From NCBI GenBank assembly GCA_903857865.1, contig CAIOGO010000017.1:1-64000 (forward strand): 64,000 nucleotides of DNA, in the 5' to 3' direction. Source of the stretch: an uncultured bacterium. Its GTDB lineage: Bacteria > Bipolaricaulota > Bipolaricaulia > UBA7950 > UBA9294. Position 1 is the first letter of the stretch. Each line of letters begins with the position of its first letter. Below are positions 33,535 to 44,044 of this stretch, piece after piece. The translations under genes were made by a program, and so were the position numbers. A model generated the notes under the pieces. That model did no database searches, was not told the origin of the DNA, and saw only the letters and a program-made list of their open reading frames with translations.

Positions 33535-34113
33535 ATGACGAACGTGCTTCCGTCAATCGAGGAGCGGCGCGCGCGACGGGCCCTGTCGCCTGAGCCGATC
33601 TCTCGGGAAGTCCTTGGGACCTTGCTGCGGGCCGCCCACCTTGCGCCGTCGTGTAACAACAGCCAGCCGTGGCGTCTGATTGTCGTCGACGAGCCCGAGG
33701 CTCTGGCGCAAGTCAAGGAGGCCCTGTCTGGCGGCAACTATTGGGCGAAGCAAGCGCCCGTCATCATCGCCGTAGCGTCGCGTCAGGATCTCGATTGCGC
33801 GCTTGGCGATCGCCGCGACTACTTCCTCTTCGGTTGCGGGATGGCGGTGGGGAACCTGATGATCCAGGCGACCGAGCTCGGGCTGGTGGCCCACCCGATC
33901 GCCGGCTACAAACCTGAGCAGGTCAAGGCCGCTCTCGGGGTTCCCGAGGACTACGTCCTCATCACGCTCGTCATCGTCGGGCGACCGGGAGACCCGGCCA
34001 CGCTGTCGGACAAGCATCGTGAGATCGAGCAGGGGCCGAGGGTGCGCCGCCCGCTCGAGACGGTCGCCGCCTGGAATCGCTTCGCGTTCGATGATCTGAA
34101 GACGGAGGGGTAA
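33535..34113 (+). CDS. Nitroreductase-family FMN protein
   Basis: 192 residues. The fold signature is [43 protein letters not shown] and [20 protein letters not shown]. It binds FMN and uses NAD(P)H; substrates could be quinones, nitro compounds or metals. Its place in the gene run suggests turnover of electron carriers under oxidative stress, which is inference. GGAGGTAGG is four bases before the ATG at 33535. Confidence 0.9.
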   Translation: MTNVLPSIEERRARRALSPEPISREVLGTLLRAAHLAPSCNNSQPWRLIVVDEPEALAQVKEALSGGNYWAKQAPVIIAVASRQDLDCALGDRRDYFLFGCGMAVGNLMIQATELGLVAHPIAGYKPEQVKAALGVPEDYVLITLVIVGRPGDPATLSDKHREIEQGPRVRRPLETVAAWNRFAFDDLKTEG

Positions 34114-34144
34114 GTACACGAGGTTCGGATTCTTGGGAGGCTTC

Positions 34145-35032
34145 ATGGTTCAGAAGAAGACATGCGCCGTCGTGTGCTTGCTGGCTGCGGCCTGCGCGCT
34201 GGTTCTTGGAGTCGTCGCGATGGGAGCGGCCGTGACGCTCACGTTCGAGTTCACGGACTTGGATCCGCACGCCGGCCAGACGATGTTCCTTCGCGTCGTG
34301 GATGCGGCGACGTTCGCCGAGGTCGCGCGGCTCCGCGTGCCCGAGATCCCGGCCGGCGCGTTCCAGATCGACATCTCGCCGCTCGAGACCGGGGCGTCAT
34401 ACCAAGTCGACTACTTCATCGACGGGAACGGAAACGGGGCGTACGACGCGCCGCCGACCGACGAGGCGCGGCGCTTCTTCCTCTCGGACGTGCAGGCGAG
34501 CGGCGCAATCAACGTCGTGCACGACGCGACGCTGACCGACATCGATTGGCCGCCGTTCATCGATGGTGTCGTCAGCCCGGGCGAGTACCGGCACACGATG
34601 ACCGACCCCGTGACCGGGATCAGCGTGTTCTGGCAGAATGGCGCGACCGTCCTTCACGTCGGTCTGGTTTCCCCTGGCACGGGCTGGGTCGGCATCGGCT
34701 TTGACCCCGATGTGCGCATGCAGGGCGCCGACATCCTCATCGCCGCCGTTGTGGACGGCGTCCTCACCATTCAGGATCAATTCGGAGTCGCTCAGACGTT
34801 CCACAGTCCCGACGCTCAGCAAAACGTCATCCAGGCTGCGGGGACGGAGACGGGCGGGGCGACGACCGTCGAGTTCTCCCTCTTCCTCGCCTCGGGCGAT
34901 CCATCGGACAAGCCGCTTCTCCCGGGGCAGACGGTGGCCGTGATCCTCGCCATGCAGCAGAGCGACGACAGCTTGACCGTTCGTCACACGGCCCGCACGA
35001 CGACCAGCATCACGCTCGATGGAGGGACGTAG
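34145..35032 (+). CDS. Exported DOMON-domain protein
   Basis: 295 residues. Residues 1-28 form a signal peptide (VVCLLAAACALVLGVVAMGAA). A beta domain of about 100 residues follows (VTLTFEFTDLDPHAGQTMFL), with a calcium-like DGNGNGAYD loop. A DOMON domain runs from about residue 140 (FWQNGATVLHVGLVSPGTGW, VGIGFDPDVRMQGADILIAAV). DOMON domains bind heme or sugars and often work with cytochrome b membrane proteins. The next gene, two bases away, is a small membrane protein with a possible heme pair, so a surface redox role is plausible. Confidence 0.8.
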   Translation: MVQKKTCAVVCLLAAACALVLGVVAMGAAVTLTFEFTDLDPHAGQTMFLRVVDAATFAEVARLRVPEIPAGAFQIDISPLETGASYQVDYFIDGNGNGAYDAPPTDEARRFFLSDVQASGAINVVHDATLTDIDWPPFIDGVVSPGEYRHTMTDPVTGISVFWQNGATVLHVGLVSPGTGWVGIGFDPDVRMQGADILIAAVVDGVLTIQDQFGVAQTFHSPDAQQNVIQAAGTETGGATTVEFSLFLASGDPSDKPLLPGQTVAVILAMQQSDDSLTVRHTARTTTSITLDGGT

Positions 35033-35033
35033 C

Positions 35034-35267
35034 GTGGAAGCCCTACGATCGTTCGGCTATGGCACGTCGCTCGGGCCGTTTCCGGTTGTCGTGTGGTTCG
35101 GGCTCGCCACGCTCGTGCTGCTCATCGTGACGGCCGGGATCGCCAGCCTAAAGAAACAGATCCCCGCGCTGCGGCGTGTCTCCGTCCGAGTGCATCGGGG
35201 GCTGGCCATCGCTGCCCTGACGCTCGCTCTGTTCCACCTCGTGCTCGGGCTGTCCGCCTACGTGTAG
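35034..35267 (+). CDS. Two-helix membrane protein with HX13H helix
   Basis: 77 residues from GTG 35034 (GGAGGGA upstream, inside the end of the DOMON gene). Helix 1 is VVVWFGLATLVLLIVTAGIA; helix 2 holds two histidines 13 residues apart in HRGLAIAALTLALFH. H-x13-H on one helix is the spacing used to bind two b-hemes in cytochrome b and ferric-reductase-like proteins. Since those proteins need a partner helix, this one would have to dimerise. Coupling with a DOMON gene fits an electron path across the membrane. The family is not recognised; the heme proposal is inference. Confidence 0.65.
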   Translation: MEALRSFGYGTSLGPFPVVVWFGLATLVLLIVTAGIASLKKQIPALRRVSVRVHRGLAIAALTLALFHLVLGLSAYV

Positions 35268-35287
35268 GCACGGCGAGGGCGAGCCCT

Positions 35288-35770
35288 CTAGTAGTCGGGC
35301 CGAAGGCCGAACTCGGCCGACTCGACCCACTCGTTCGGGCGGTTGTAGTACTCGACGAGCGAGCTCACGAGGGCGTAGTGGCTTTGCTCGACTTGCATGA
35401 GTTCGCCGAGGAGGCGGGCGACTCGAGCATCGTCCGCTCCCTCGGCGTGCTCGCGGTAGAAGGCCTCCGTCTGGCGTTCGAGGTCCATGGCGCGGCGGAG
35501 GAGATCGAGAAGACCCCCGTCACGCGAGAGGGTGTTCGCGCCTCCTTCCACAACGCCGCGGACCCAAGCTGACGCGGCCGCCACAAGATCGGGACCCTTC
35601 AGGTCCTTGGCAGCATCAAGGTGCCGAAGCGCTATCGCGTGGCTGGCCTCGGCGTCGGCGAGCAGGACGAGGAGCTTCGTCGCACTTTGGTTCTGCGCGC
35701 GATCTGCGGCCTGCCGGTAGTTCTTCTCCGCCTTCTCCTCAAGGCGCACGGCATCGTCGATCACTCCCAT
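35288..35770 (-). CDS. Ferritin-like diiron protein (rubrerythrin-like, no rubredoxin domain)
   Basis: 160 residues. Helical throughout, with repeating ligand-like motifs: RLEEKAEKNYRQAA, LLADAEASHAIALRH, LERQTEAFYREHA and LMQVEQSHYALVSSLVEYY, the two E and two E-x-x-H of a diiron four-helix bundle. It fits the ferritin-like/rubrerythrin superfamily without the C-terminal rubredoxin. A peroxidase or oxidase role is inferred. It is the last gene of the oxidative-stress region, transcribed toward the membrane protein gene (21 bases tail to tail). Confidence 0.82.
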   Translation of the reverse strand: MGVIDDAVRLEEKAEKNYRQAADRAQNQSATKLLVLLADAEASHAIALRHLDAAKDLKGPDLVAAASAWVRGVVEGGANTLSRDGGLLDLLRRAMDLERQTEAFYREHAEGADDARVARLLGELMQVEQSHYALVSSLVEYYNRPNEWVESAEFGLRPDY

Positions 35771-35849
35771 GGCTCTCCTCCCTTCCTAGGTTCAGGCTGT
35801 GGCGTCGACAAGAAGAGTAGGAGGGGCGCGCCCTCTTCGTCAATTCCCG

Positions 35850-36533
35850 TCAGTCGGCGACGGGGGCGTGGAGACAGTCGCCGCACGAGACGACCTCTAC
35901 GCCATCTTGCGTCTCGACCAGGAGACGGCCGAGCGCGTCGATCCCGACGGCGCGGCCGGCAACCGTCCGGCCGGCCGTGACGTCGATGCGCACGCGGCAG
36001 CCGAGAGTGGCCGAACGGGTACGGTAGCTTTCGAGGATGCCGGCCTCCGACTCTCGCGTCACGAGCCCGCTGTAGATCTCGCGGACGAGGGCGTCGCGAT
36101 CGCCGCGCACGTCGAGATCGAGCAAGCACGTCGCGTCCCCGAGCGGGCTCATCGTGAGGTTGATGCCCACGCCGACCCGTGCAACGTCTGCGTTCGCCTC
36201 AATGAGAATCCCGCCAAGCTTCCGTTCGCCGACGACGAGGTCGTTCGGCCACTTGAGCCGCACGGCCACGCCAAGGGCCTCGAGGACCCGAGCCGCCGCT
36301 AGGCCGGCACGCAGGGCGAGAAGTCGATCGCTTGGCACGATGAACGTCGCGTAGAGGCCACCGGGCGGAGAAGTCCAGACTCGTCCGAGTCGGCCGCGGC
36401 CGGCCGTTTGCTGGTCCGACACGACGATGTGGCCGACGCGCGCTCGTCCGCTCTCAAGGAGATCGCGCGCCGCGCGTTGCGTCGACGAAACGCTGTCGAA
36501 CGAGTGAACGACCGCTTCTTCGTCACGCGGCAT
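35850..36533 (-). CDS. birA: Biotin-[acetyl-CoA-carboxylase] ligase
   Basis: 227 residues, catalytic form without the N-terminal DNA-binding domain. The biotinyl-AMP motif GRGRLGRVWTSPPGGLYAT, KWPNDLVVGERKLGGILIE and GVGINLTMSP are diagnostic; a C-terminal SH3-like domain follows (GRAVGIDALGRLLVE). It attaches biotin to carrier proteins using ATP. The start at 36533 overlaps the end of the larA homologue by 11 bases, so they are cotranscribed. Lack of the helix-turn-helix means it does not act as the bio repressor. Confidence 0.93.
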   Translation of the reverse strand: MPRDEEAVVHSFDSVSSTQRAARDLLESGRARVGHIVVSDQQTAGRGRLGRVWTSPPGGLYATFIVPSDRLLALRAGLAAARVLEALGVAVRLKWPNDLVVGERKLGGILIEANADVARVGVGINLTMSPLGDATCLLDLDVRGDRDALVREIYSGLVTRESEAGILESYRTRSATLGCRVRIDVTAGRTVAGRAVGIDALGRLLVETQDGVEVVSCGDCLHAPVAD

Positions 36534-37776
36534 CGGAGATGGGGAAGGTCTCCCCGGCGTGCGGCATCACGAGGACGCGATACGTCTTCCCGAAACGCTT
36601 CTCCGCTTCGGCCAGGGCAGCGCGGGGATCGGTCGCCGGCCGAAGGAAGAAGCGGCGAACCGTGTCCTCGGGAAGTTCGGACTGCAGGTACACGAGAACG
36701 CGCGCGAGGTCCTGCGCGAGGTACACGGCCTTGTGGCCGCCGAGTTTGAATCCCTCGCACTCGAAGATCGAGAGCACGTCGGCCGGGCACGCGCTGCGTT
36801 CGATCCAGTCTTGGAAGACGCCATGCCCGATACCGTCCGGGCAAGCGGCGAGGAGATAGATGATCCCGCCGTCGCGGACGGCGCGCGCGGCCGTGTATTG
36901 CGCCTTGTACGCCTGGTACAGGTCGATGTCCTTCGGGTGCCCGCCGGCCGACGCGATGACCACGTCGGCTCGCTCGGGCAAGCGCACGACGCAATGCTCG
37001 TCCCAGAACCGCCGTGCCTCCGCGTGCGCCCCCTCCGGGTCGCCGATGATCAGCTTCGCGATCTCGCCGCGTCCGTTCATCACCACATCGACAACGAAGT
37101 CCACGCCGACGAGTCGAGCGGCCTCGACCATCTCCTCGCTGATCGGGTTCCCCTCGTAGACGCAGGCCTGACTCTGCGGGTGCGACATCTGCGCGTGGTT
37201 CGCCTCGATCGTGGCGCGCCCGGCGACGCCGGGCAGGATGTTCTTCCGTCCTCCTGAGTAGCCGGCGTAGTAGTGCATCCCGACGTGGCCGATCGTGACG
37301 ACGTGGTCCGCCTCCGCCACGAGCCGGTTGACGAAGATCGGCGTGCCGCGGGAGCTCTTGCCGATCTCGACGACATCGCGATCGCAGTTGTGGATCGCCA
37401 CGGTGAAGCTGCGCCGCAGGTCGCCGAGCATGCGTTCGAGTTCGTCCTCTGTTGGCGCGCGGTGAGTTCCGGTCGCGACGAGAAGGGTGACATCGGCTGG
37501 AGACACCAGGCCGCAGATTCGCTCCCAGATCAGAGGGAAGAGGAGGCGAGTCGGCGTCTTGCGCGTGTGATCGGTGATCACGAACACCGTCTTCCCCCCG
37601 CCGCGCAAGGCCGCCGCGGGATCGGCCATCCCGATCGGGGAGTTCCACGCGCTAGCGAAGACACTCGGGAGATCGACCGCGGGCATGTCGCGCGGCTTGA
37701 GCGTGCCGAGCAGATTCGCGTCCGGGACGTTGACCGAGACCGTCGCGCGCCCGTAGGCGAGATCGAACCGAGCCAC
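36523..37776 (-). CDS. LarA-family nickel-dependent racemase homologue
   Basis: 417 residues, close to LarA (about 425). The family blocks are ITDHTRKTPTRLL, LVATGTHRAPTEDELERMLG, HNCDRD and MHYYAGYSGGRKNILPGVAG. The lysine in SGGRK is that to which the pincer nickel cofactor is attached in LarA. DUF2088 family members racemise or epimerise 2-hydroxy acids. The cofactor genes larB, larC and larE are not in the window. The start is GTG at 37776 with GGGAGGTGG upstream. The substrate need not be lactate. Confidence 0.88.
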   Translation of the reverse strand: MARFDLAYGRATVSVNVPDANLLGTLKPRDMPAVDLPSVFASAWNSPIGMADPAAALRGGGKTVFVITDHTRKTPTRLLFPLIWERICGLVSPADVTLLVATGTHRAPTEDELERMLGDLRRSFTVAIHNCDRDVVEIGKSSRGTPIFVNRLVAEADHVVTIGHVGMHYYAGYSGGRKNILPGVAGRATIEANHAQMSHPQSQACVYEGNPISEEMVEAARLVGVDFVVDVVMNGRGEIAKLIIGDPEGAHAEARRFWDEHCVVRLPERADVVIASAGGHPKDIDLYQAYKAQYTAARAVRDGGIIYLLAACPDGIGHGVFQDWIERSACPADVLSIFECEGFKLGGHKAVYLAQDLARVLVYLQSELPEDTVRRFFLRPATDPRAALAEAEKRFGKTYRVLVMPHAGETFPISDAA

Positions 37777-37988
37777 AGGCCACCTCCCTTTCCTCTTCTT
37801 GACTCCCGTGCCGGGGGATCGTAGCGCCTGGGTCCACGAGCGACAACCGTTGCGCAGGGGCCGCGCGCTACGCACTCAGGGGCACATGTGCAGGTGCCTG
37901 TATCGGGGCCGAACGCAACACGTCATGCTGTCCGACGTCCCGACCCCGCGCTACCCACCCGAGGGCCATCGGCGTTCCGGGCGCCGGC

Positions 37989-41147
<3,159 letters not shown>

Positions 41148-41732
41148 TGCTCCTCCCCTCGAACATCTGGCGGCCCGCGCCGATCCCGCTGGGGTTCCCG
41201 CTTTGGCCCTTCCTTGCTGCCGCATGCCTTGGCTCACGACGGGTGGAGTCTGAGATTGCGGAATTGGGCCACAATGGCCCGATGGATGGCCCGATGATGG
41301 GTCGGCCCGCCGACACTCCCGAGAATCGGGCCATCTCGACCCGATTCCTGGCCCGATCCTCGCTGTGAGATCTTGCGCATTGAAGACCCGTCCCGGGGGC
41401 GGCGGCCCAATCCCGACAGTCTGTCGGGAGCAGTGTCGGGACTCGCCGTGGGACGCCCTCCATGGCACCGATCCCATGGCCGGATTGCAGGGTGCCGCAA
41501 CCTCTCCGTGTCCTATCCGGACACGATGTCCGGTTCCATGTCCGGCTGATCACGCAGGTTTCGGCACCATCAAGCTCCGGCAGGCTAACAGGCAGCTGAC
41601 AGAGCCACGCGTGCCCGTCCGCCGAGCCCCAGTTCTCTACTGTCGACAGCAAGCTCTTAAATGAGGAACCGACCATGCAATGAGGTGTCTGGCTTTCGAC
41701 GTGCCAGCGCCGAGGTTCATCCTTGAGGAAGC
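41148..41732. other. Non-coding remnant region with short repeats
   Basis: 585 bases between hsdR and the pseudogene fragments. It has four copies of GGCCCGAT in either orientation within 82 bases (41276-41283, 41288-41295, 41325-41332 inverted, 41350-41357), a 19-base palindrome at 41411-41429, and TCCGG-rich repeats near 41517-41547. A minus-strand open frame spans it but shows no protein signature. Confidence 0.45.
41409..41430. repeat. Palindrome copy 1 flanking the accessory block
   Basis: TCCCGACAGTCTGTCGGGA at 41411-41429, with AA before it. An identical core is at 43956-43974. Together they bracket the mrr/phosphatase block. Confidence 0.65.
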
Positions 41733-41879
41733 TCATGCCCACGTACCGTCCGGCTTCCAGAGCACGGCTCCGACGCGAGGGCTCGCCTTGCCATCCGCGC
41801 GCAGTTCGGCAATCGACTGACGCATCACGTCGACGGCCAGTCCCATCAGATTTCGCGCATCAACTCTGGCCTTGGCCAT
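41733..41879 (-). pseudogene. 5' fragment of a deaminase-like gene
   Basis: 48 codons starting MAKARVDARNLMGLAVDVM and ending GAVLWKPDGTWA. I recognise the opening as similar to RibD/dCMP deaminase-like proteins found near type I restriction genes, where the protein normally continues for another 130 residues with a zinc-binding HAE motif. Here it stops right after KPDG. The ATG overlaps the stop of the upstream hsdR fragment (TGATG). Recognition is from memory, so the family is tentative; truncation relative to it is clear only if that is right. Confidence 0.45.
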
Positions 41880-42016
41880 CAACTCCCCTTCCCGATGAAC
41901 CGCTCTGTGAGCAGCTCGCCCGACGCGATCTCGGGGCCATGCTTGACAGAGTAGCCAAGGCTTGCGAGCCAGCCTAGGGCGGCTTCGACGATGGATTCGG
42001 TGAATGAGGAGTTCAT
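41879..42016 (-). pseudogene. Truncated hsdR 5' end (copy 2)
   Basis: 45 codons beginning [20 protein letters not shown], matching the N-terminus of the intact HsdR ([18 protein letters not shown]) and of a third copy at 43880. It ends after LLTERFIGKGS, with none of the nuclease or helicase domains. Its ATG overlaps the mrr stop (ATGA), so it looks like a once-normal mrr-hsdR junction that lost the rest of hsdR. Confidence 0.8.
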
Positions 42017-42981
42017 GCGCGCACAAGTCCTGGCTTCAGGTCGAGCCGCTCTCGAAATTCCGGCGGAATGTCATCCCAGTGCTCGACCAGCAGGTCCACG
42101 AGCTGGCGCCCGTTGATCAGACCGATCCGCGGGAAACCCACCTCCAGCGCCACCTCTGCAGCGGTCCCCTGGAAGTCCGCCGTGGTGATAAACGCACCCT
42201 GACCGCCGAAGGGGATCGCCTGCCGGAGCTGCTTGACGACACTGGCCGCAATCTTCGAGCCAAGCTTGTAGCGCTTGGCTTGGACGAAGACCTTCACTTT
42301 CGCCAAATTGGCCACGTTGAGTTCCCCGGTTGCGTCCACGCCCCCGTCGCCTGTTCTGCCCGTTACCTCGGAACCCTCGAAGCCGAGAGCCGTGAGCAAG
42401 TGGCCCACCAGGATCTCGAACTCCTTGTCGTCCAACTCGAGAACCTGCTCCAGCACGACGCGATACGGGTCGTAGTGTGCAGTCGCGGTCACTGGATCTG
42501 CCTTCCCAATGGCAGCCAGGAACTCCTCCCGCTGCGAGACCGCGAACACCGTGAGCGAGGACCGAATCGTGTTCTGGAACGGGACCGAGAAGTCGCCACG
42601 CTTCAGTCTCCCCTTCGCCCACGACACTCGCCGACGCTGCCCGTACGGGCAGCCGTCGTTGCCCACAGCGAAGAAGTAAGACGGATCCGAAGCGACTTGC
42701 CCGTAGTGCAGCCACTCGGTGTCGGCGGCCGGCGTGATCACGTAGTCGCCCGCCTGGATCTCGAACAAGAACCGCGCGATCTGCCCGACATAGTTGCCGA
42801 TGACGATGGCACTTCGTTGGTCGGGGTACGCAGCCTGCACCACGGGATAGAGTTCGTCTCTGCTCCGGATGCCGCTCAGATCCCGTGCGATCTCGCCCCA
42901 GCCGATCCCCGCATAGCCACCACGTAGGAAGTGTTCCGCGAACTGCCCGCCGTTTGCTCGGACGCACCAGACGTTGGTCAT
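42013..42981 (-). CDS. Mrr-type restriction endonuclease
   Basis: 322 residues. The N-terminal 150 residues are a target-recognition or sensor-like region (WCVRANGGQFAEHFLRGGYA, DYVITPAADTEWLHYG). The C-terminal Mrr_cat nuclease domain is LLTALGFEGSEVTGRTGDGG with VDATGELN and VFVQAKRYKLGSKI: the D...QAK active site of the PD-(D/E)XK group. It probably cleaves modified or foreign DNA. GGAGG precedes the ATG at 42981. It lies inside the type I locus and shares its direction. Confidence 0.88.
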   Translation of the reverse strand: MTNVWCVRANGGQFAEHFLRGGYAGIGWGEIARDLSGIRSRDELYPVVQAAYPDQRSAIVIGNYVGQIARFLFEIQAGDYVITPAADTEWLHYGQVASDPSYFFAVGNDGCPYGQRRRVSWAKGRLKRGDFSVPFQNTIRSSLTVFAVSQREEFLAAIGKADPVTATAHYDPYRVVLEQVLELDDKEFEILVGHLLTALGFEGSEVTGRTGDGGVDATGELNVANLAKVKVFVQAKRYKLGSKIAASVVKQLRQAIPFGGQGAFITTADFQGTAAEVALEVGFPRIGLINGRQLVDLLVEHWDDIPPEFRERLDLKPGLVRA

Positions 42982-43093
42982 GATGTCGCCTCCGCCGCCC
43001 TAGATCGGGTCACGCGCTTCACATCGCCCTCCCGACGAACTGTTCGGCGCTTTCCAGTTGTGGATCGCCGTCATCGTCGTCATCTCTCGGCAC

Positions 43094-43576
43094 CTAGTCA
43101 TTCCAGTGTGCCGCGATGTATCCGGCAATCCCAGGACCTGGATGGAACGCCGGATAGATCCTCTGGTACACGCCCAACGCATCGACAAGCGAGGTCTTGG
43201 GCAAGACAGCGGTGTGGCGAAGAAGGTACAGAAACGCAATCCCTGGCCCTCGGGACTCTCCTTGGTTGCAGTGGACGAGGACCTTCTTCCCGCTCGTCAG
43301 CTTCTCGTGGATGAACGCGATCGCCGCCTCGACCAGCTCTTCGTGGATGTAGCTGGGATCGGGGACATCGACGAGGTTCAGGTACAGGCGGTCTCCGCGC
43401 ACGGCAAGGAAGTACTCGGGATGACCCTTGGGAGCGCCCTGTGTCGTGTACCCGAGAAGTTTCCGGTGGTACGGGTCCTTGCACGCGTGGACAACGGCCC
43501 AGCCTTCTCTGCCATCAACCTGATACTCGAAGTCGCCCTGATGGCCTACGAAGAGGTTGGGGAAGATCTCAGTCAT
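43094..43576 (-). CDS. Dual-specificity/tyrosine phosphatase-like protein
   Basis: 160 residues. The phosphatase P-loop is VHCNQGESRGP (HCx5R). It starts MTEIFPNLFVGHQGDFEYQV and includes a likely general-acid loop (VDVPDPSY). Such small DSP-like enzymes hydrolyse phosphate from protein or other phosphoesters. Presence inside a restriction locus is unusual; NAD/ADP-ribose or RNA substrates are possible but unproven. GGAGGAGCC precedes the ATG at 43576, which lies within the end of the third hsdR fragment. Confidence 0.85.
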   Translation of the reverse strand: MTEIFPNLFVGHQGDFEYQVDGREGWAVVHACKDPYHRKLLGYTTQGAPKGHPEYFLAVRGDRLYLNLVDVPDPSYIHEELVEAAIAFIHEKLTSGKKVLVHCNQGESRGPGIAFLYLLRHTAVLPKTSLVDALGVYQRIYPAFHPGPGIAGYIAAHWND

Positions 43577-43880
43577 GGCTCCTCCGTGCAGCGACGAGCA
43601 TGCGATGTATAGCGTGGTCGCGTTCGATCACCGACGGCGGGTCCGCGCGCATCAGCTTGCGGAAGGCGTCCTCTGGAGCCTCGGCAGGGAGTCCCGGGTT
43701 GAGTCCAGCAGGCGCGTTCTGCAGCCGGTTCTCTAGACCTACGTCGCGGAAGTCTGCGTCGTTCCGCTCAGCGCCGAGCTCGCCGGCCGCGATCTCGGGG
43801 CCGTAGGGCACGGCATGGCCAAGATCTGTCAACCAGGCGAGGGCGGCCTCTTCGACTATGGACTCGGTGAATGGCGTCAT
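43569..43880 (-). pseudogene. Truncated hsdR 5' end (copy 3)
   Basis: 103 codons beginning MTPFTESIVEEAALAWLTDL and continuing through RKLMRADPPSVIERDHAIHRM, colinear with the intact HsdR N-terminus ([21 protein letters not shown]). It stops eight bases into the phosphatase gene, so everything after residue 103 has been replaced. The intact HsdR differs at many positions, so this copy came from a related allele and is not a recent tandem duplication. Confidence 0.85.
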
Positions 43881-43953
43881 TGAGCTGACCCTACCCCTCC
43901 AAAGCACTGCGAGATCTGACGAAGCGAGAGCTTGCCTTGGGTGACAGCCGCCG

Positions 43954-43976
43954 AATCCCGACAGTCTGTCGGGATT
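43954..43976. repeat. Palindrome copy 2 flanking the accessory block
   Basis: TCCCGACAGTCTGTCGGGA at 43956-43974, extended by AA/TT to an 11-base arm on each side. Same core as 41411-41429. Confidence 0.65.
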
Positions 43977-44044
43977 CCCAGTGGACAGCCCTTCTCGACC
44001 CGCCTCTTTCAGTCGTCCTCCCTCGCAGGTCACTCTGGCTGGTG

